Counted from the stretch's first letter, positions 36,986-46,246 are shown. The stretch is DNA of 64,000 nucleotides from JANNSX01 sp963741525 (GCA_963741525.1 CAVUIW010000013.1:17547-81546); one strand, 5' to 3'. Notes: generated by a model from the sequence alone, not told the origin. Program-made: numbers and translations.

Positions 36986-37549
36986 ATGACCGACGCTCCT
37001 AACGATATCTTTCGCGTCTGGACCGACCTGGCGCTGATGGGCGTTCGGGCCTATTCGGGCGCGATGCTCAGCGGCCTCGAGTTGGCCTCCAGCATCGTGC
37101 AGCCAAAGGCGTCCTTCCCCTCCCCGGCGATCCTGCGCCAGCGCCCGATCGAGATCTGGCCGGCGGCCGGCAGCTTCGGCGGTGGCACCAATGCGGTGGC
37201 GGCCTGGGCGGAGGTCGCCAACACGATGATGGGCGTGCTCCGCGCGGCCCGCATGCCCGGTCCGATGTTCAATCCCTTCGCTTGGATGATGCCGCAGCCG
37301 GCGCCTTCGCTGATGCCGCCCTGGCTCGCTGGTGCGATGTCGCCCGCAGCCTTCGCGCCGATGGCGATGTGGGGCCGCGCCTTGGGCATGCCCGGGACCA
37401 TGCCCGGCTTCGGCTGGCCGATGCCGGGGCTCGGTATGCCGTTCGCGCCGTTCCCTGGCCTGGCAGACTCGTTCCGGATGCTCGGAATGATGGCGCCGAT
37501 GATCGAGGCCTTCACACCCAAGCCCCAGCGCCGCTCGTCCTACCATTGA
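36986..37549 (+). CDS. Met/Pro/Gly-rich hypothetical protein, possible granule-associated protein
   Basis: A 187-residue protein with strong AGGAGG eight bases before the ATG. The N-terminal half has an amphipathic helix (VWTDLALMGVRAYSGAMLSG); the second half is very rich in Met, Pro, Gly and Phe (for example GMPGTMPGFGWPMPGLGMPF). No signal peptide and no clear transmembrane segment. The TGCA dyads in its promoter suggest a polyhydroxyalkanoate granule role, but sequence alone does not place it in a phasin family. Start at 36986 chosen by ribosome site. Confidence 0.65.
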   Translation: MTDAPNDIFRVWTDLALMGVRAYSGAMLSGLELASSIVQPKASFPSPAILRQRPIEIWPAAGSFGGGTNAVAAWAEVANTMMGVLRAARMPGPMFNPFAWMMPQPAPSLMPPWLAGAMSPAAFAPMAMWGRALGMPGTMPGFGWPMPGLGMPFAPFPGLADSFRMLGMMAPMIEAFTPKPQRRSSYH

Positions 37550-37620
37550 GTTTGCCGCTCGCTTGCCCTGTCCCGATGCCGCCGCCTATAACGCGGGCGA
37601 GTTTGCGTCAGGACATCCCC

Positions 37621-38844
37621 ATGCCGAAATCAAAATCGATCAAGAAGGTCGTGCTCGCCTATTCGGGCGGCCTCGACACCTCCATCATTCTGAAGTGGCT
37701 GCAGACCGAATACGATGCGGAGGTCGTGACCTTCACGGCCGACCTCGGTCAGGGCGGCGAGCTCGAGCCGGCGCGCAAGAAGGCCGAGCTCCTCGGCATC
37801 AAGAAAAAGAACATCTATGTCGAGGACGTGCGCGAGGAGTTCGTGCGCGACTTCGTCTACCCGATGTTCCGCGCCAACGCGCTCTACGAGGGCGTCTATC
37901 TGCTCGGCACCTCGATCGCGCGGCCGCTGATCGCCAAGCGCCTCATCGAGATCGCGCGCGAGACCGGCGCCGATGCAGTGGCCCATGGCGCCACCGGCAA
38001 GGGCAACGACCAGGTCCGATTCGAACTCACCGCCTATGCGCTCAACCCCAACATCAAGATCATCGCGCCCTGGCGCGAGTGGGACTTCAAATCGCGCGAG
38101 CAGCTCATCGCGTTCGCCGAAGAGCACCAGATCCCGATCGCCAAGGACAAGCGCGGCGAGGCGCCGTTCTCGGTCGATGCGAATTTGCTGCACTCTTCCT
38201 CGGAAGGCAAAGTGCTCGAGGACCCGGACGTCGAGCCGCCGCCCTATGTGTTCCAGCGCACGATCGCGCCGGAGGATGCGCCCGACAAGGCGACAACGGT
38301 CCGCATTGGTTTCGAGAAGGGCGATGCCGTTTCCGTCAACGGCAAGAAGCTCTCGCCGGCTACGCTGCTCACCAAGCTCAACGAGCTCGGCCACGACAAC
38401 GGCATCGGCCGCATCGACCTCGTCGAGAACCGCTTCGTCGGCATGAAGTCGCGCGGCATCTACGAGACCCCCGGCGGCACCATCCTGCATGTCGCGCATC
38501 GCGCCATCGAGAGCCTGACGCTTGATCGCGGCGCGGCGCACCTCAAGGACGAGCTGATGCCGCGCTACGCCGAGCTCGTCTATTACGGCTTCTGGTACGC
38601 GCCCGAGCGGCTGATGCTGCAGGCGCTCATCGACAAGAGCCAGGAGCATGTCGAGGGCGAGGTGCGTCTGAAACTCTACAAGGGCAACGTCATCGTAACG
38701 GGGCGCAAGAGTCCGAAATCCCTCTACTCCGCCCAGCTCGTCACCTTCGAGGACGACCGCGGGGCCTATGATCAGAAGGACGCCGAAGGGTTCATCCGGC
38801 TGAATGCGTTGAGGTTGAGGACGTTGGGGAAGCGGGGGGGGTAG
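37621..38844 (+). CDS. argG: Argininosuccinate synthase
   Basis: A 407-residue enzyme joining citrulline and aspartate with ATP to make argininosuccinate in arginine synthesis. The PP-loop AYSGGLDTSIILKWL is near residue 11, and HGATGKGNDQVRFEL and MKSRGIYETPGGTIL are well-known blocks of the family. ATG 37621 starts the usual MPKSKSIKKVVLAYSGG. The stop is 3 bp before the homologous end of a duplicated secreted-protein pseudogene on the other strand. Confidence 0.97.
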   Translation: MPKSKSIKKVVLAYSGGLDTSIILKWLQTEYDAEVVTFTADLGQGGELEPARKKAELLGIKKKNIYVEDVREEFVRDFVYPMFRANALYEGVYLLGTSIARPLIAKRLIEIARETGADAVAHGATGKGNDQVRFELTAYALNPNIKIIAPWREWDFKSREQLIAFAEEHQIPIAKDKRGEAPFSVDANLLHSSSEGKVLEDPDVEPPPYVFQRTIAPEDAPDKATTVRIGFEKGDAVSVNGKKLSPATLLTKLNELGHDNGIGRIDLVENRFVGMKSRGIYETPGGTILHVAHRAIESLTLDRGAAHLKDELMPRYAELVYYGFWYAPERLMLQALIDKSQEHVEGEVRLKLYKGNVIVTGRKSPKSLYSAQLVTFEDDRGAYDQKDAEGFIRLNALRLRTLGKRGG

Positions 38845-38847
38845 AAT

Positions 38848-39359
38848 TCACGCCTCCACCATCTTCCCCGCTGGGATCTGAATTTCAGCGGCTTCTCGGT
38901 CGCGGGCTTGGCGGAGGGCGCGTTGTAGGGCTTCGACTTCACGTTGAGGCCGTCGAGCTTCCAGCCGGTGCCCTCGCGGACATAGGCGAGCTGGAACAGC
39001 AGCAGGCCGTCGGGAAGCTCGTACATGCCCTGGATCGCGAGCCGGCCATCCTTGCCGATGGCGGGCGCCGCGAGGAAAACCGGGCTCCGGCCAGCCAGCG
39101 GGTCGCCGGTGATCTCGACGGCGAAGAAGGCCTTGAAGGCCTCGTTGACCTGCTCGGGCGGTGTAGATTTGCGGAAGTTGAGCGACGCAACCGAGCCAAG
39201 GACCCGGAAGTCCTTCTGCCGGATGCCCTCGATGAAGGTGCGCATGACCGTGTCGGCCAGCTCGACGGAAACCGGGGTTGGGGGGGGGGTGGGGGCGTGA
39301 GGAAGTCGAGGCACCGGCGAGCCGGCGACGAGGGCGAGGATTGTGGTGAGCTTCTTCAT
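38848..39359 (-). pseudogene. Degenerate copy of the secreted protein at 40082
   Basis: The frame starts MKKLTTILALVAG and runs through the whole conserved part (from VELADTVMRTFIEGIRQ to LDGLNVKSKPYN) of the 40082 gene at very high identity. It lacks about 64 bases of the Pro/Ala linker, which is replaced by a C/G homopolymer stretch, and has one base missing near 38880; the homologous stop at 38848 is therefore out of frame. The identity extends about 45 bases upstream of the start, so the duplicated segment includes the leader. It abuts the argG stop. Confidence 0.8.
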
Positions 39360-39400
39360 GGCGGCCTCCTGGACTGGACTGAGGTGAACGGGCCTGTTTC

Positions 39401-39671
39401 GGTGGAGACCGTCTCGCGATAGGCGACGCGCGGCTGGCCGATGTTCGCAGGGATGCCGTGCTTGTTGTTGATCTCGTCGACGAAGTGATCGAGCGATAGC
39501 TCGCTCACACCGTTGAGGATGAGCTGGCCGGACTCTGGCATCGGTATGAAACGAGACTGGCGCATTTCCTGCCGTCATCTCCGCCAACGCAACGAGAAGC
39601 CGCTCGCGATCGGCTGGCAGTTTCGCCTCGATGGCGATCTCGATGAGGCTGATGAAACCAGGGGTAGGCAT
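39401..39671 (-). pseudogene. Elongation factor G remnant (domain III/IV junction)
   Basis: Two overlapping frames read as a piece of an EF-G-like GTPase: FISLIEIAIEAKLPADRERLL, then VALAEMTAGNAPVSFHTDA, then after a shift near 39535 ESGQLILNGVSELSLDHFVD, and NKHGIPANIGQPRVAYRET. These correspond to the family blocks PVISVAIEPK..., DPSFRVxTDxESGQTIIxGMGELHLE and VEANVGKPQVAYRET. Only about 90 residues remain. The fragment ends exactly where the duplicated leader of the neighbouring pseudogene begins, so a recombination joined the two. No intact EF-G is in the window. Confidence 0.7.
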
Positions 39672-39799
39672 GAGTTATGGTGCTCGAGAAGCCACGACGG
39701 GGATTACAAGTAGCAAATCTCGGACACGAGTTGGACTATCCCATTAGAAAAGTGAACACTCCGCAACGGGTATTGATGGAAATCGCAGCCCCCCACACG

Positions 39800-39954
39800 T
39801 CACGGCCGCGAAGGCGGCCGCCTAGCCATGTTGGGCTAGGCGGGGTGTCACGGCCAGCTCTCGGGCCGTCGAGCAATGCGATTTTGGGTGTGCCCGAGGT
39901 ACAACGAGTGTGCCGTTCAGTGGTTCGTCTGGGCGGCCGCCTTCGCGGCCGTGA
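39800..39954. repeat. Long perfect inverted repeat, 23-bp arms
   Basis: Arms at 39800-39822 and 39932-39954 are exact reverse complements, built on TCACGGCCGCGAAGGC and its partner. The 109-base loop contains a second hairpin CTAGCC-atgttg-GGCTAG near 39821-39840. A further GGGGCTAG/CTAGCCCC pair follows at about 39997-40052. The 410-bp gap 39672-40081 has no gene. Confidence 0.8.
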
Positions 39955-40081
39955 CGGTGGGGTGGGTTCTGGGGCCCATCAAGGGCACATAGCGAGGGGG
40001 CTAGCTCAGGCAAGATGCATTCTGGGTGGCAATCCATCGGGCCTAGCCCCTTGAGAAAGCGTGGCCTGACTTCACCCCCCC

Positions 40082-40657
40082 TCACGCCTCCACCATCTTC
40101 CCCGCCGGGATCTTGAACTTGAGCGGCTTTTCGGTCGCGGGCTTGGCGGAGGGGGCGTTGTAGGGCTGCGACTTCACGTTGAGGCCGTCGAGCTTCCAGC
40201 CGGTGCCCTCGCGGACATAGGCGAGCTGGAACAGCAGCAGGCCGTCGGGAAGCTCGTACATGCCCTGGATCGCGAGCCGGCCATCCTTGCCGATGGCGGG
40301 CGCCGCGAGGAAAACCGGGCTCCGGCCGGCCAGCGGGTCGCCGGTGATCTCGACGGCGAAGAAGGCCTTGAAGGCCTCGTTGACCTGCTCGGGCGTGTAG
40401 GAATTGCGAAAGTTGAGCGAGGCGATTGAGCCGAGGACGCGGAAATCTTTCTGCCGGATGCCCTCGATGAAGGTCCGCATCGCGGTATCGGTGAGCTCGA
40501 CGGCAATCGTCTCGAAATCGGCGGCGGCCGGGGCAGCAAGCGCGGTATCACCCTGCTTGGGCGGCGCCGGGGGCTGGGCCGGCGTACCCGCCAGGACACA
40601 AGTCGAGGCACCGGCGAGCCCGGCGACGAGGGCGAGGATTGTGGTGAGCTTCTTCAT
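40082..40657 (-). CDS. Hypothetical secreted protein (intact copy)
   Basis: A 191-residue protein with a Sec-type signal peptide (MKKLTTILALVAGLAGAST, then CVLAG) and a Pro/Ala-rich linker up to residue 50. The folded part (TAMRTFIEGIRQKDFRVLG to LDGLNVKSQPYN) looks like a small alpha+beta domain of DUF4864/SnoaL-like type; the family match is uncertain. A Cys near residue 21 does not sit in a good lipobox. It has a broken duplicate at 38848-39359. Confidence 0.75.
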   Translation of the reverse strand: MKKLTTILALVAGLAGASTCVLAGTPAQPPAPPKQGDTALAAPAAADFETIAVELTDTAMRTFIEGIRQKDFRVLGSIASLNFRNSYTPEQVNEAFKAFFAVEITGDPLAGRSPVFLAAPAIGKDGRLAIQGMYELPDGLLLFQLAYVREGTGWKLDGLNVKSQPYNAPSAKPATEKPLKFKIPAGKMVEA

Positions 40658-40913
40658 GGCGGCCTCCCTGGACTGGACTGAGGTGAACGGGCCTGTTTCG
40701 GCTTCTGTTGACCCAAAGATGGCCCGCCCCGCCGCCTGCCGATGTTACCGGCGTAACGGATGCCCGCCTTTTTTTCCTCCTTTGGTCCCAGAACCTTGGC
40801 GGCACACCGCCCCGATCGCGGTCCGGTGCCGTTGAAAAGCGCCCGCCGGCCACCCAATTAGCAAACTGTCAGCTAGACGGATCAGGGCTCGCCGGTGGGG
40901 ACCGGAGAGGCCC

Positions 40914-42014
40914 ATGGCATTTACTATTGGGGCGATCATGGATGTCGTGACGGCGGCCGTCGAGCTGCCATGGCTAGGAATGCCGGTATGGATCTGGGCC
41001 GGCTTTATCGGCGTCGTCATCGCGCTTCTGGCTTTCGACCTCGGCGTCCTGCACGGTAAGCCGCATGAGATCACGGTGCGCGAGAGCATGGTGATGTCGT
41101 CGATCTTCATTGGCCTCGGCTGGCTGTTCTCCGTTGTCGTCTGGTACATCTATTTCAATGCTGAGGCTCCGGCGCTACTCGACCCCCAACTTGCCGGGAT
41201 CGCCGATCCGGCTAGTCGCGCCTGGACAGCCGCCGAGCTTTACCTGACGGGTCTTCTCGTCGAGCAGAGCCTCTCCATCGACAACATCTTCGTCATTTCG
41301 CTGGTCTTCAGCTATTTCGCCGTGCCGCGGCGCTATCAGCATCGCGTGTTGTTCTGGGGCATCCTCGGCGTCATCGTCATGCGCGGCATCATGATCGCCG
41401 GCGGCGCGGCGCTGCTCGCGAATTTCCACTGGGTGCTCTACGTCTTCGGCGCCTTCCTGCTCTTCACCGGCATAAAGATGCTGCTGATGGTCGGTGATGA
41501 GCCCGACATCGCCAACAACGTTTTGCTGAAGGTCCTCAAGAAGCGCATGCGGGTGACCGACGAGCTGCACGAGGAACGCTTCTTCGTGATGGCGCCGGAC
41601 AAAAAGACCGGCAAGCTCGTCCGTCATGCGACGCCGCTGTTCCTGGCGCTCGCCGTCATCGAGTTCATCGACCTGGTTTTCGCGGTCGATTCGGTACCGG
41701 CCGTATTCGCGATCACGCAAGAGCCGTTCATCGTCTACACGTCGAACATCTTCGCGATCCTGGGGTTGCGCTCGCTCTACTTCGCACTGGCCGCCATGGT
41801 GCATCGCTTCCACTATCTGAAGTATGCGCTGGCGCTCGTGCTGGTCTTCATCGGCGCCAAGATCTTTCTGTCGGGCTGGCTCGGCAAGTTTCCCTCCGAG
41901 CTGAGCCTCGGCATCACGCTGGCACTGCTGGTGGGCGGCATCCTGTTCTCGCTGTGGCGGACGAAGGTCGACGCTGGCCAGACCGGCGATAACGCGAAGT
42001 CGACGAGCCAGTAA
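40914..42014 (+). CDS. TerC/Alx family integral membrane protein
   Basis: A 366-residue protein with nine or so membrane segments. FIDLVFAVDSVPAVFAIT and the earlier QSLSIDNIFVISLVFSYF are the paired acidic motifs typical of TerC/Alx proteins, which are linked to manganese export and tellurite or alkaline stress. No manganese riboswitch was recognised in its leader. A later in-frame ATG at 40938 is also possible. Confidence 0.9.
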   Translation: MAFTIGAIMDVVTAAVELPWLGMPVWIWAGFIGVVIALLAFDLGVLHGKPHEITVRESMVMSSIFIGLGWLFSVVVWYIYFNAEAPALLDPQLAGIADPASRAWTAAELYLTGLLVEQSLSIDNIFVISLVFSYFAVPRRYQHRVLFWGILGVIVMRGIMIAGGAALLANFHWVLYVFGAFLLFTGIKMLLMVGDEPDIANNVLLKVLKKRMRVTDELHEERFFVMAPDKKTGKLVRHATPLFLALAVIEFIDLVFAVDSVPAVFAITQEPFIVYTSNIFAILGLRSLYFALAAMVHRFHYLKYALALVLVFIGAKIFLSGWLGKFPSELSLGITLALLVGGILFSLWRTKVDAGQTGDNAKSTSQ

Positions 42015-42030
42015 GCCGAGGAGTCAGCCA

Positions 42031-42655
42031 TTGCCTTTGAAAAACCGCGTGGCACCGACGGGCGAGTTGATGGCGGTCGCCGCGCGCGGCCTGATGATGG
42101 GCAACCGCGGTGGCCAGTTCCACAGGCCTGATCAAACGCTCGACAAGCGCCGCTGGGCGAGCCGCGCCTGGATCGCCTGTCTGCTCGAATGGAAGGGCCG
42201 GCACGAGGAGATCTGGGTCGACCGGCACTATACGCAGCTGTTCTTCCTCGATGAGGCGACCGCGCTGGCGGCAGGGCATCGCCCCTGCGCCCTCTGCCGG
42301 CGTGCGGATTACAAGCGGTTTGCTGCGCTATGGGCCGAGGCGAAGGGGCTCCCGGCGCCACCCCGCGCGCCCGCGATGGACGACGTGCTGCATTCGGAGC
42401 GCTGGGCGAGCCGGGATGGCGCGCCACCATCGGCAGTCTTAGCCGGGGACCTGCCCGACGGTGCCTTTGTTCTCTGCGAAGACGCGCCACAACTGGCGCA
42501 TGGCGGATATCTCTGGACTTGGACGGTCGACGGCTATCAACGGGGACCCGAACATCGATCGCACCGCGCGGTACCGGCTCGTCACGCCGCCATCGATCCT
42601 GGCGGTGCTCAGTGCCGGCTACCGCCCGATGCTGCATCCGAGCGTTTCGGCTTGA
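42031..42655 (+). CDS. Conserved hypothetical protein with CxxC motif (one frameshift)
   Basis: About 207 residues. MMGNRGGQFHRPDQTLDKRR and FFLDEATALAAGHRPCALCRR hold a CxxC pair that may bind zinc. The frame breaks near 42538 after WTWTVDGY; the next frame gives GDPNIDRTARYRLVTPPSIL and AVLSAGYRPMLHPSVSA with TGA at 42653, a sensible end. It follows the TerC gene by 16 bp and probably shares its transcript. The start is not certain: no ATG fits near 42031 except a TTG after GAGGAG. Confidence 0.68.
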
Positions 42656-42700
42656 AGCACGTTCTGCCGCGAACCGGTGTCCACTTCGCCTGAACGTGCT
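42656..42700. repeat. 45-bp palindromic repeat, family A
   Basis: AGCACGTTC...GAACGTGCT arms with GCGAACCGG and TCCACTTCGCC inside. It starts right after the stop of the CxxC protein and ends 6 bases before the stop of the convergent J-domain gene, so it may end both transcripts. Confidence 0.8.
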
Positions 42701-42705
42701 TTGCT

Positions 42706-43230
42706 TTAGTGAGCAGTCCGGCGCGTCTGCGGCGGAGCGGCGGGCGCAAAGGCGCGGACCTCGTCCTGCAGCATGGCGTAGGCGAGGTTCAGCCGGCGCG
42801 ACATGGCGGAGACATAGTCGGCCATTTCCTGGGGAAGGGAGGACGCAGCAAAGCGATCCGGGTGATAGGCCTTGGCGAGCCGGTGATAGGCGGACTTTAT
42901 TTCATCGAGGCTCGCGCCGCGCTCAACGCGGAGCACCTGGTAGGCATCGAGGCTCTCGGCCTGCTGGAGGTTACGATCGAGCTGGTCGGTCTTGGGCGGG
43001 TCGAAGGTCGTGACGGTCGCGATCCGGCCCTTCGAGAGCAGGGTTTTTTCCCCGCTGAGCGCGTGGAACTCGATGAAGGCGGCGGGACCATTGAGTTCCT
43101 CGGCGAGGCTCTTCGTCACCGAGACATTGATCCGGCCCTTGACGACGCTGCCGTCGCTGAGCGTCGCCTGGACCAGATGGCCCTTGCGCTGGGCTTCTCC
43201 CTGATGCTCGATCCGGTTGCGCTCGAACAT
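42706..43230 (-). CDS. J-domain protein, downstream paralogue
   Basis: A 174-residue protein: an N-terminal domain of about 90 residues (MFERNRIEH, SDGSVVKGRI, KSLAEELNGPAAFIEF) and a C-terminal J domain with YHPDRFA (the HPD that stimulates DnaK ATPase) near residue 130. No G/F or zinc part, so it is a type III J protein, probably directing DnaK to a special client. Start 43230 is supported by AGGAGG. It is cotranscribed with its paralogue 79 bp upstream. Confidence 0.82.
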   Translation of the reverse strand: MFERNRIEHQGEAQRKGHLVQATLSDGSVVKGRINVSVTKSLAEELNGPAAFIEFHALSGEKTLLSKGRIATVTTFDPPKTDQLDRNLQQAESLDAYQVLRVERGASLDEIKSAYHRLAKAYHPDRFAASSLPQEMADYVSAMSRRLNLAYAMLQDEVRAFAPAAPPQTRRTAH

Positions 43231-43309
43231 GTGGACGGCCTCCTGTCTCGATCTGGGACAGCCTTTGGGCCATCCGCGGGTCGAGGTGCAGGAAGCGTGC
43301 TGGAAAGTG

Positions 43310-43828
43310 TTAAAGCTGAGCGCCATCGCCAGCGGTGGTGTCCGGCTCGTCGACAGCAGTGCCGTGACCGCGAAGCTCGGAGTAGGCGAGGTTCACGCGA
43401 GTGGCGACCGCGCTCAGATACTCGAAGACCTCCTTGGGGAGATCGAGGCGCGCGAAGCGATCCGGGTGGTACGTCTTGGCGAGGTTGAGATAGGCCCGGC
43501 GGACCGCCAATTTGTCGGCATCGGACTTGACCCCCAGAACATCATGGGCGTCGAACTGATCGAGCATGCCGACCTTCTTCTCCAGTTGGTCGACTTTCGG
43601 GATATTGAATTCCTTGACGGCGCCGATGTTGGTGCGGGCGATGAACATCTTGGCGCCATCGTAGCTCTCGAACTCGAGGAAGGGCTCGCCGCGGTTCAAT
43701 TCCTCCATGAGCGACTTCGTCTTCGGCACGAACAGCGTGCCGCGCAACGTCTGCCCATTGGACAACGTAATGGAAACCGAGACCGGCGTCCGGTTGAGAC
43801 GCTGATAGTCTTTATCCTTCTCGAACAC
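43310..43828 (-). CDS. J-domain protein, upstream paralogue
   Basis: A 172-residue protein of the same layout as its neighbour: MFEKDKDYQ, LSNGQTLRGTLFV, KSLMEELNRGEPFLEFES in the N-terminal domain, a FNIPKVDQLE linker, and a J domain with TYHPDRFA. The shared KSLxEELN motif shows both arose by tandem duplication. It is divergent from typA. The N-terminal domain has no name I recognise. Confidence 0.82.
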   Translation of the reverse strand: MFEKDKDYQRLNRTPVSVSITLSNGQTLRGTLFVPKTKSLMEELNRGEPFLEFESYDGAKMFIARTNIGAVKEFNIPKVDQLEKKVGMLDQFDAHDVLGVKSDADKLAVRRAYLNLAKTYHPDRFARLDLPKEVFEYLSAVATRVNLAYSELRGHGTAVDEPDTTAGDGAQL

Positions 43829-44035
43829 CCGACGACGCTCCGCCTGCCCCAGAAGGGGCCGGTCCCTGAAAGTCTCTTATTTTGGGATTAGATGTACCCG
43901 AATTATCTTGAAGAAGAATTGAGGTCCCAACCCATTGCTAACCCTATGTGATTGACGTCCGGGCCGGGCTCTATGGCGGCTGCCGTCGATCTGTGCTACG
44001 CCCCGGCCGCCTCCCCTCACAAACCCTAGAGACCC

Positions 44036-45898
44036 ATGTCGCTCAGAAACATCGCCATTATTGCCCATGTCGACCACGGCAAGACGACGCTCATCGACGT
44101 GCTGCTGAAGCAGTCCGGCGCCTTTCGCGACAACCAGCGGGTCGTCGAGCGGGTGATGGATTCCAACGAACTCGAGCGGGAGCGCGGCATTACCATCCTT
44201 GCCAAATGCACCTCCCTCGTCTGGAAGGATGTGCGGATCAACATCGTCGATACGCCGGGCCACGCCGATTTCGGCGGCGAGGTCGAGCGCATCCTCAACA
44301 TGGTCGACGGCGTCATCGTGCTGGTGGACGCCTCCGAGGGGCCGCTGCCGCAGACGAAATTCGTGGTTTCCAAGGCGTTGAAGCGCGGCCTCCGCCCGAT
44401 CGTCGCCATCAACAAGATCGACCGGCCGGACGAGCGACACAACGAGGTGGTAAACGAGGCGTTCGATCTCTTCGCTGCACTCGATGCCAATGACGAGCAG
44501 CTCGACTTCCCGATCCTCTACGGCTCTGCCCGCGAGGGCTGGATGGCGCTGTCTCCCGATGGTCCAAAGGACGGCATGGCGCCGCTGTTCGATCTGGTGC
44601 TCAGCCACGTGCCCGAACCCACCATCGAGGAAGGGCCGTTCCGGCTGCTGGCGACGACGCTCGAATATGATTCCTATCTCGGCCGCATTTTGACCGGCCG
44701 CATCACTTCGGGCCGCGTGAAATCCGGCCAGACCGTTCGCGCGCTGAGCCGCGACGGCAAGGTCGTCGAGACGGCGCGTGTGACGAAGGTGCTCGCCTTC
44801 CGCGGCATCGAGCGGCAGGGGATCGACGTGGGCGAGGCCGGCGACATCGTCGCCATCGCCGGGCTGACGGATGCGACCGTCGCCGACACCATCGCTGATC
44901 CGGAGATCACCGAGCCGATTTACTCCCAGCCTGTCGATCCGCCGACGCTCGCCATGCTGTTTCGCATCAACGACGGCCCGCTCGCCGGCAAGGACGGCGA
45001 CAAGGTGCAGAGCCGCGTCATCCGCGCGCGCCTCATGAACGAGCCCGAGCGCATCGCTCGCATCCGCCGCGCGCTCGGCCGAGGCCGAGGCCTTCGAGTG
45101 GCCGGCCGCCGGCGAATGCAGTTGGCGATCTGATCGAGACCAGCGCCGGGAACTTCGAGCTGTACGACTTGTCCGACCCAGGCGCTCGAGGACCCGGGAA
45201 CGGGACAGCGTTCGAGCCCATCGAGGGTCATCATCGATGTCGACGAGGCCATTCCGGTGTCGACGATGCAGAAACCTCCGAGCGCATGGGGCGAGCAGGT
45301 GTGACGATTCGCGGAGACCCTCCGGCGGCGGGCGGCAGCGGCTGGTGCTGCGGGTGCCGACGCGCGGCCGCGTCATCGGCAACGCAGTCGGAACTCCTGT
45401 CGGAGAGGCGCAAGGACGCGCGGGCCTCGCGCGAACCGGGCGCCAATTTCACGCGCAAGAACGGCAGGACGTACTTCGGCTATCGCCTGCATCTGGGCGC
45501 GGACGAGGCTCGATCCTGATCCGAACGGCCTGGACGGCGAGACCGAAAGCGCGTGGCCTACGCGCTGTTCAACCTGGAGGATCGCGGCTACGGCTGACAA
45601 TGGATCGACCCGCAAGCCGCGGTTTACGAGGGCATGATCGTCGGCAAGCATCCAGAGACAACGACCTCGTCGACAAACGTCTGACCGGCAAGAAGCTCAC
45701 GAACGTGCGCGGCAAGACAGAACGCAACCTGTCGGCCACCGCTGAAGATGACGCTCGAGAAAGCGCTCGCCTACATCGCCGATGACGAGCTCGTCGAGGT
45801 GACGCCGAAGGCCATCCGCCTCCGCAAGCGCTGGCTCGATCCCAACGAGCGCAAGAAGCAGGAGCGGAAGAAGGAGAGCGAGGCGGCGGCTGGATAAC
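44036..45898 (+). pseudogene. typA: Translational GTPase TypA/BipA, corrupted in the 3' half
   Basis: The first 1.04 kb encode an intact N-terminal part: AHVDHGKTTLID (G1), RERGITILAKC (switch I), DTPGHADFGGEVERIL (G3) and NKIDRP (G4). The last 150 bases (from LKMTLEKALAYIADDELVEVTP to RKRWLDPNER) are also normal TypA sequence. Between about 45080 and 45745 fragments such as EPIEG/VIIDVDEA, RLVLRVPTRG-like, GMIVGKH and DNDLVDKRLTGKKLTNVRG lie in changing frames with many small indels and substitutions. The total length, about 620 codons, is right for TypA, a ribosome-associated GTPase. A burst of assembly errors is more likely than decay. Confidence 0.85.
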
Positions 45899-46065
45899 AG
45901 TTGAGCACCATCGTCGACTCCGCGCAAGAATGCGTTGCCAAGATACTTCGTGCAGCTCGACCCCTCATCCGGCGGGTCGTTGGCTTGCATGTCTCCGGCA
46001 TTGCCGGGCCACCTTCTCCCCGAGGGAGCAGGCCGGCCGAAGCAGGCACCTCGCGGGTCGTGAGG

Positions 46066-46246
46066 CTAGGGTGTTTCCGTTTTTCGTTGAATCACTTCAA
46101 CACCCTAATTCCTTGGTTTGTCGTGCTTCCTTTCGGAAAACCGCTTCGGATCCCGGCCTTCGCCGGGACAGGCTTTTCCGGAAGCACTCTAGAGACCGGC
46201 ATCGGGAAAGCTTCGCTTCTTTCGGCCCTCTCCTTCGGGGAGAGGG
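46066..46246. repeat. Composite repeat family B, copy 2, plus a CCCTCTCC hairpin
   Basis: 46066-46189 matches the 17913 repeat unit for unit: CTAGGGTGTT...AACACCCTA, then GTGCTTCCTTTCGG..., a CCCGGCC-ttc-GCCGGGA centre and TTTTCCGGAAGCAC. It is followed at 46226-46246 by CCCTCTCC-ttcgg-GGAGAGGG. The 443-bp gap 45899-46341 between convergent genes holds only such structure. Confidence 0.82.

Noticed and set aside
38772..39671. One 299-residue minus-strand protein
   Set aside because: It is an accidental join of the EF-G remnant and the duplicated secreted-protein copy in one frame.
40658..40913. Manganese (yybP-ykoY) riboswitch before the TerC gene
   Set aside because: The leader has stems but I could not find the conserved internal-loop bases.
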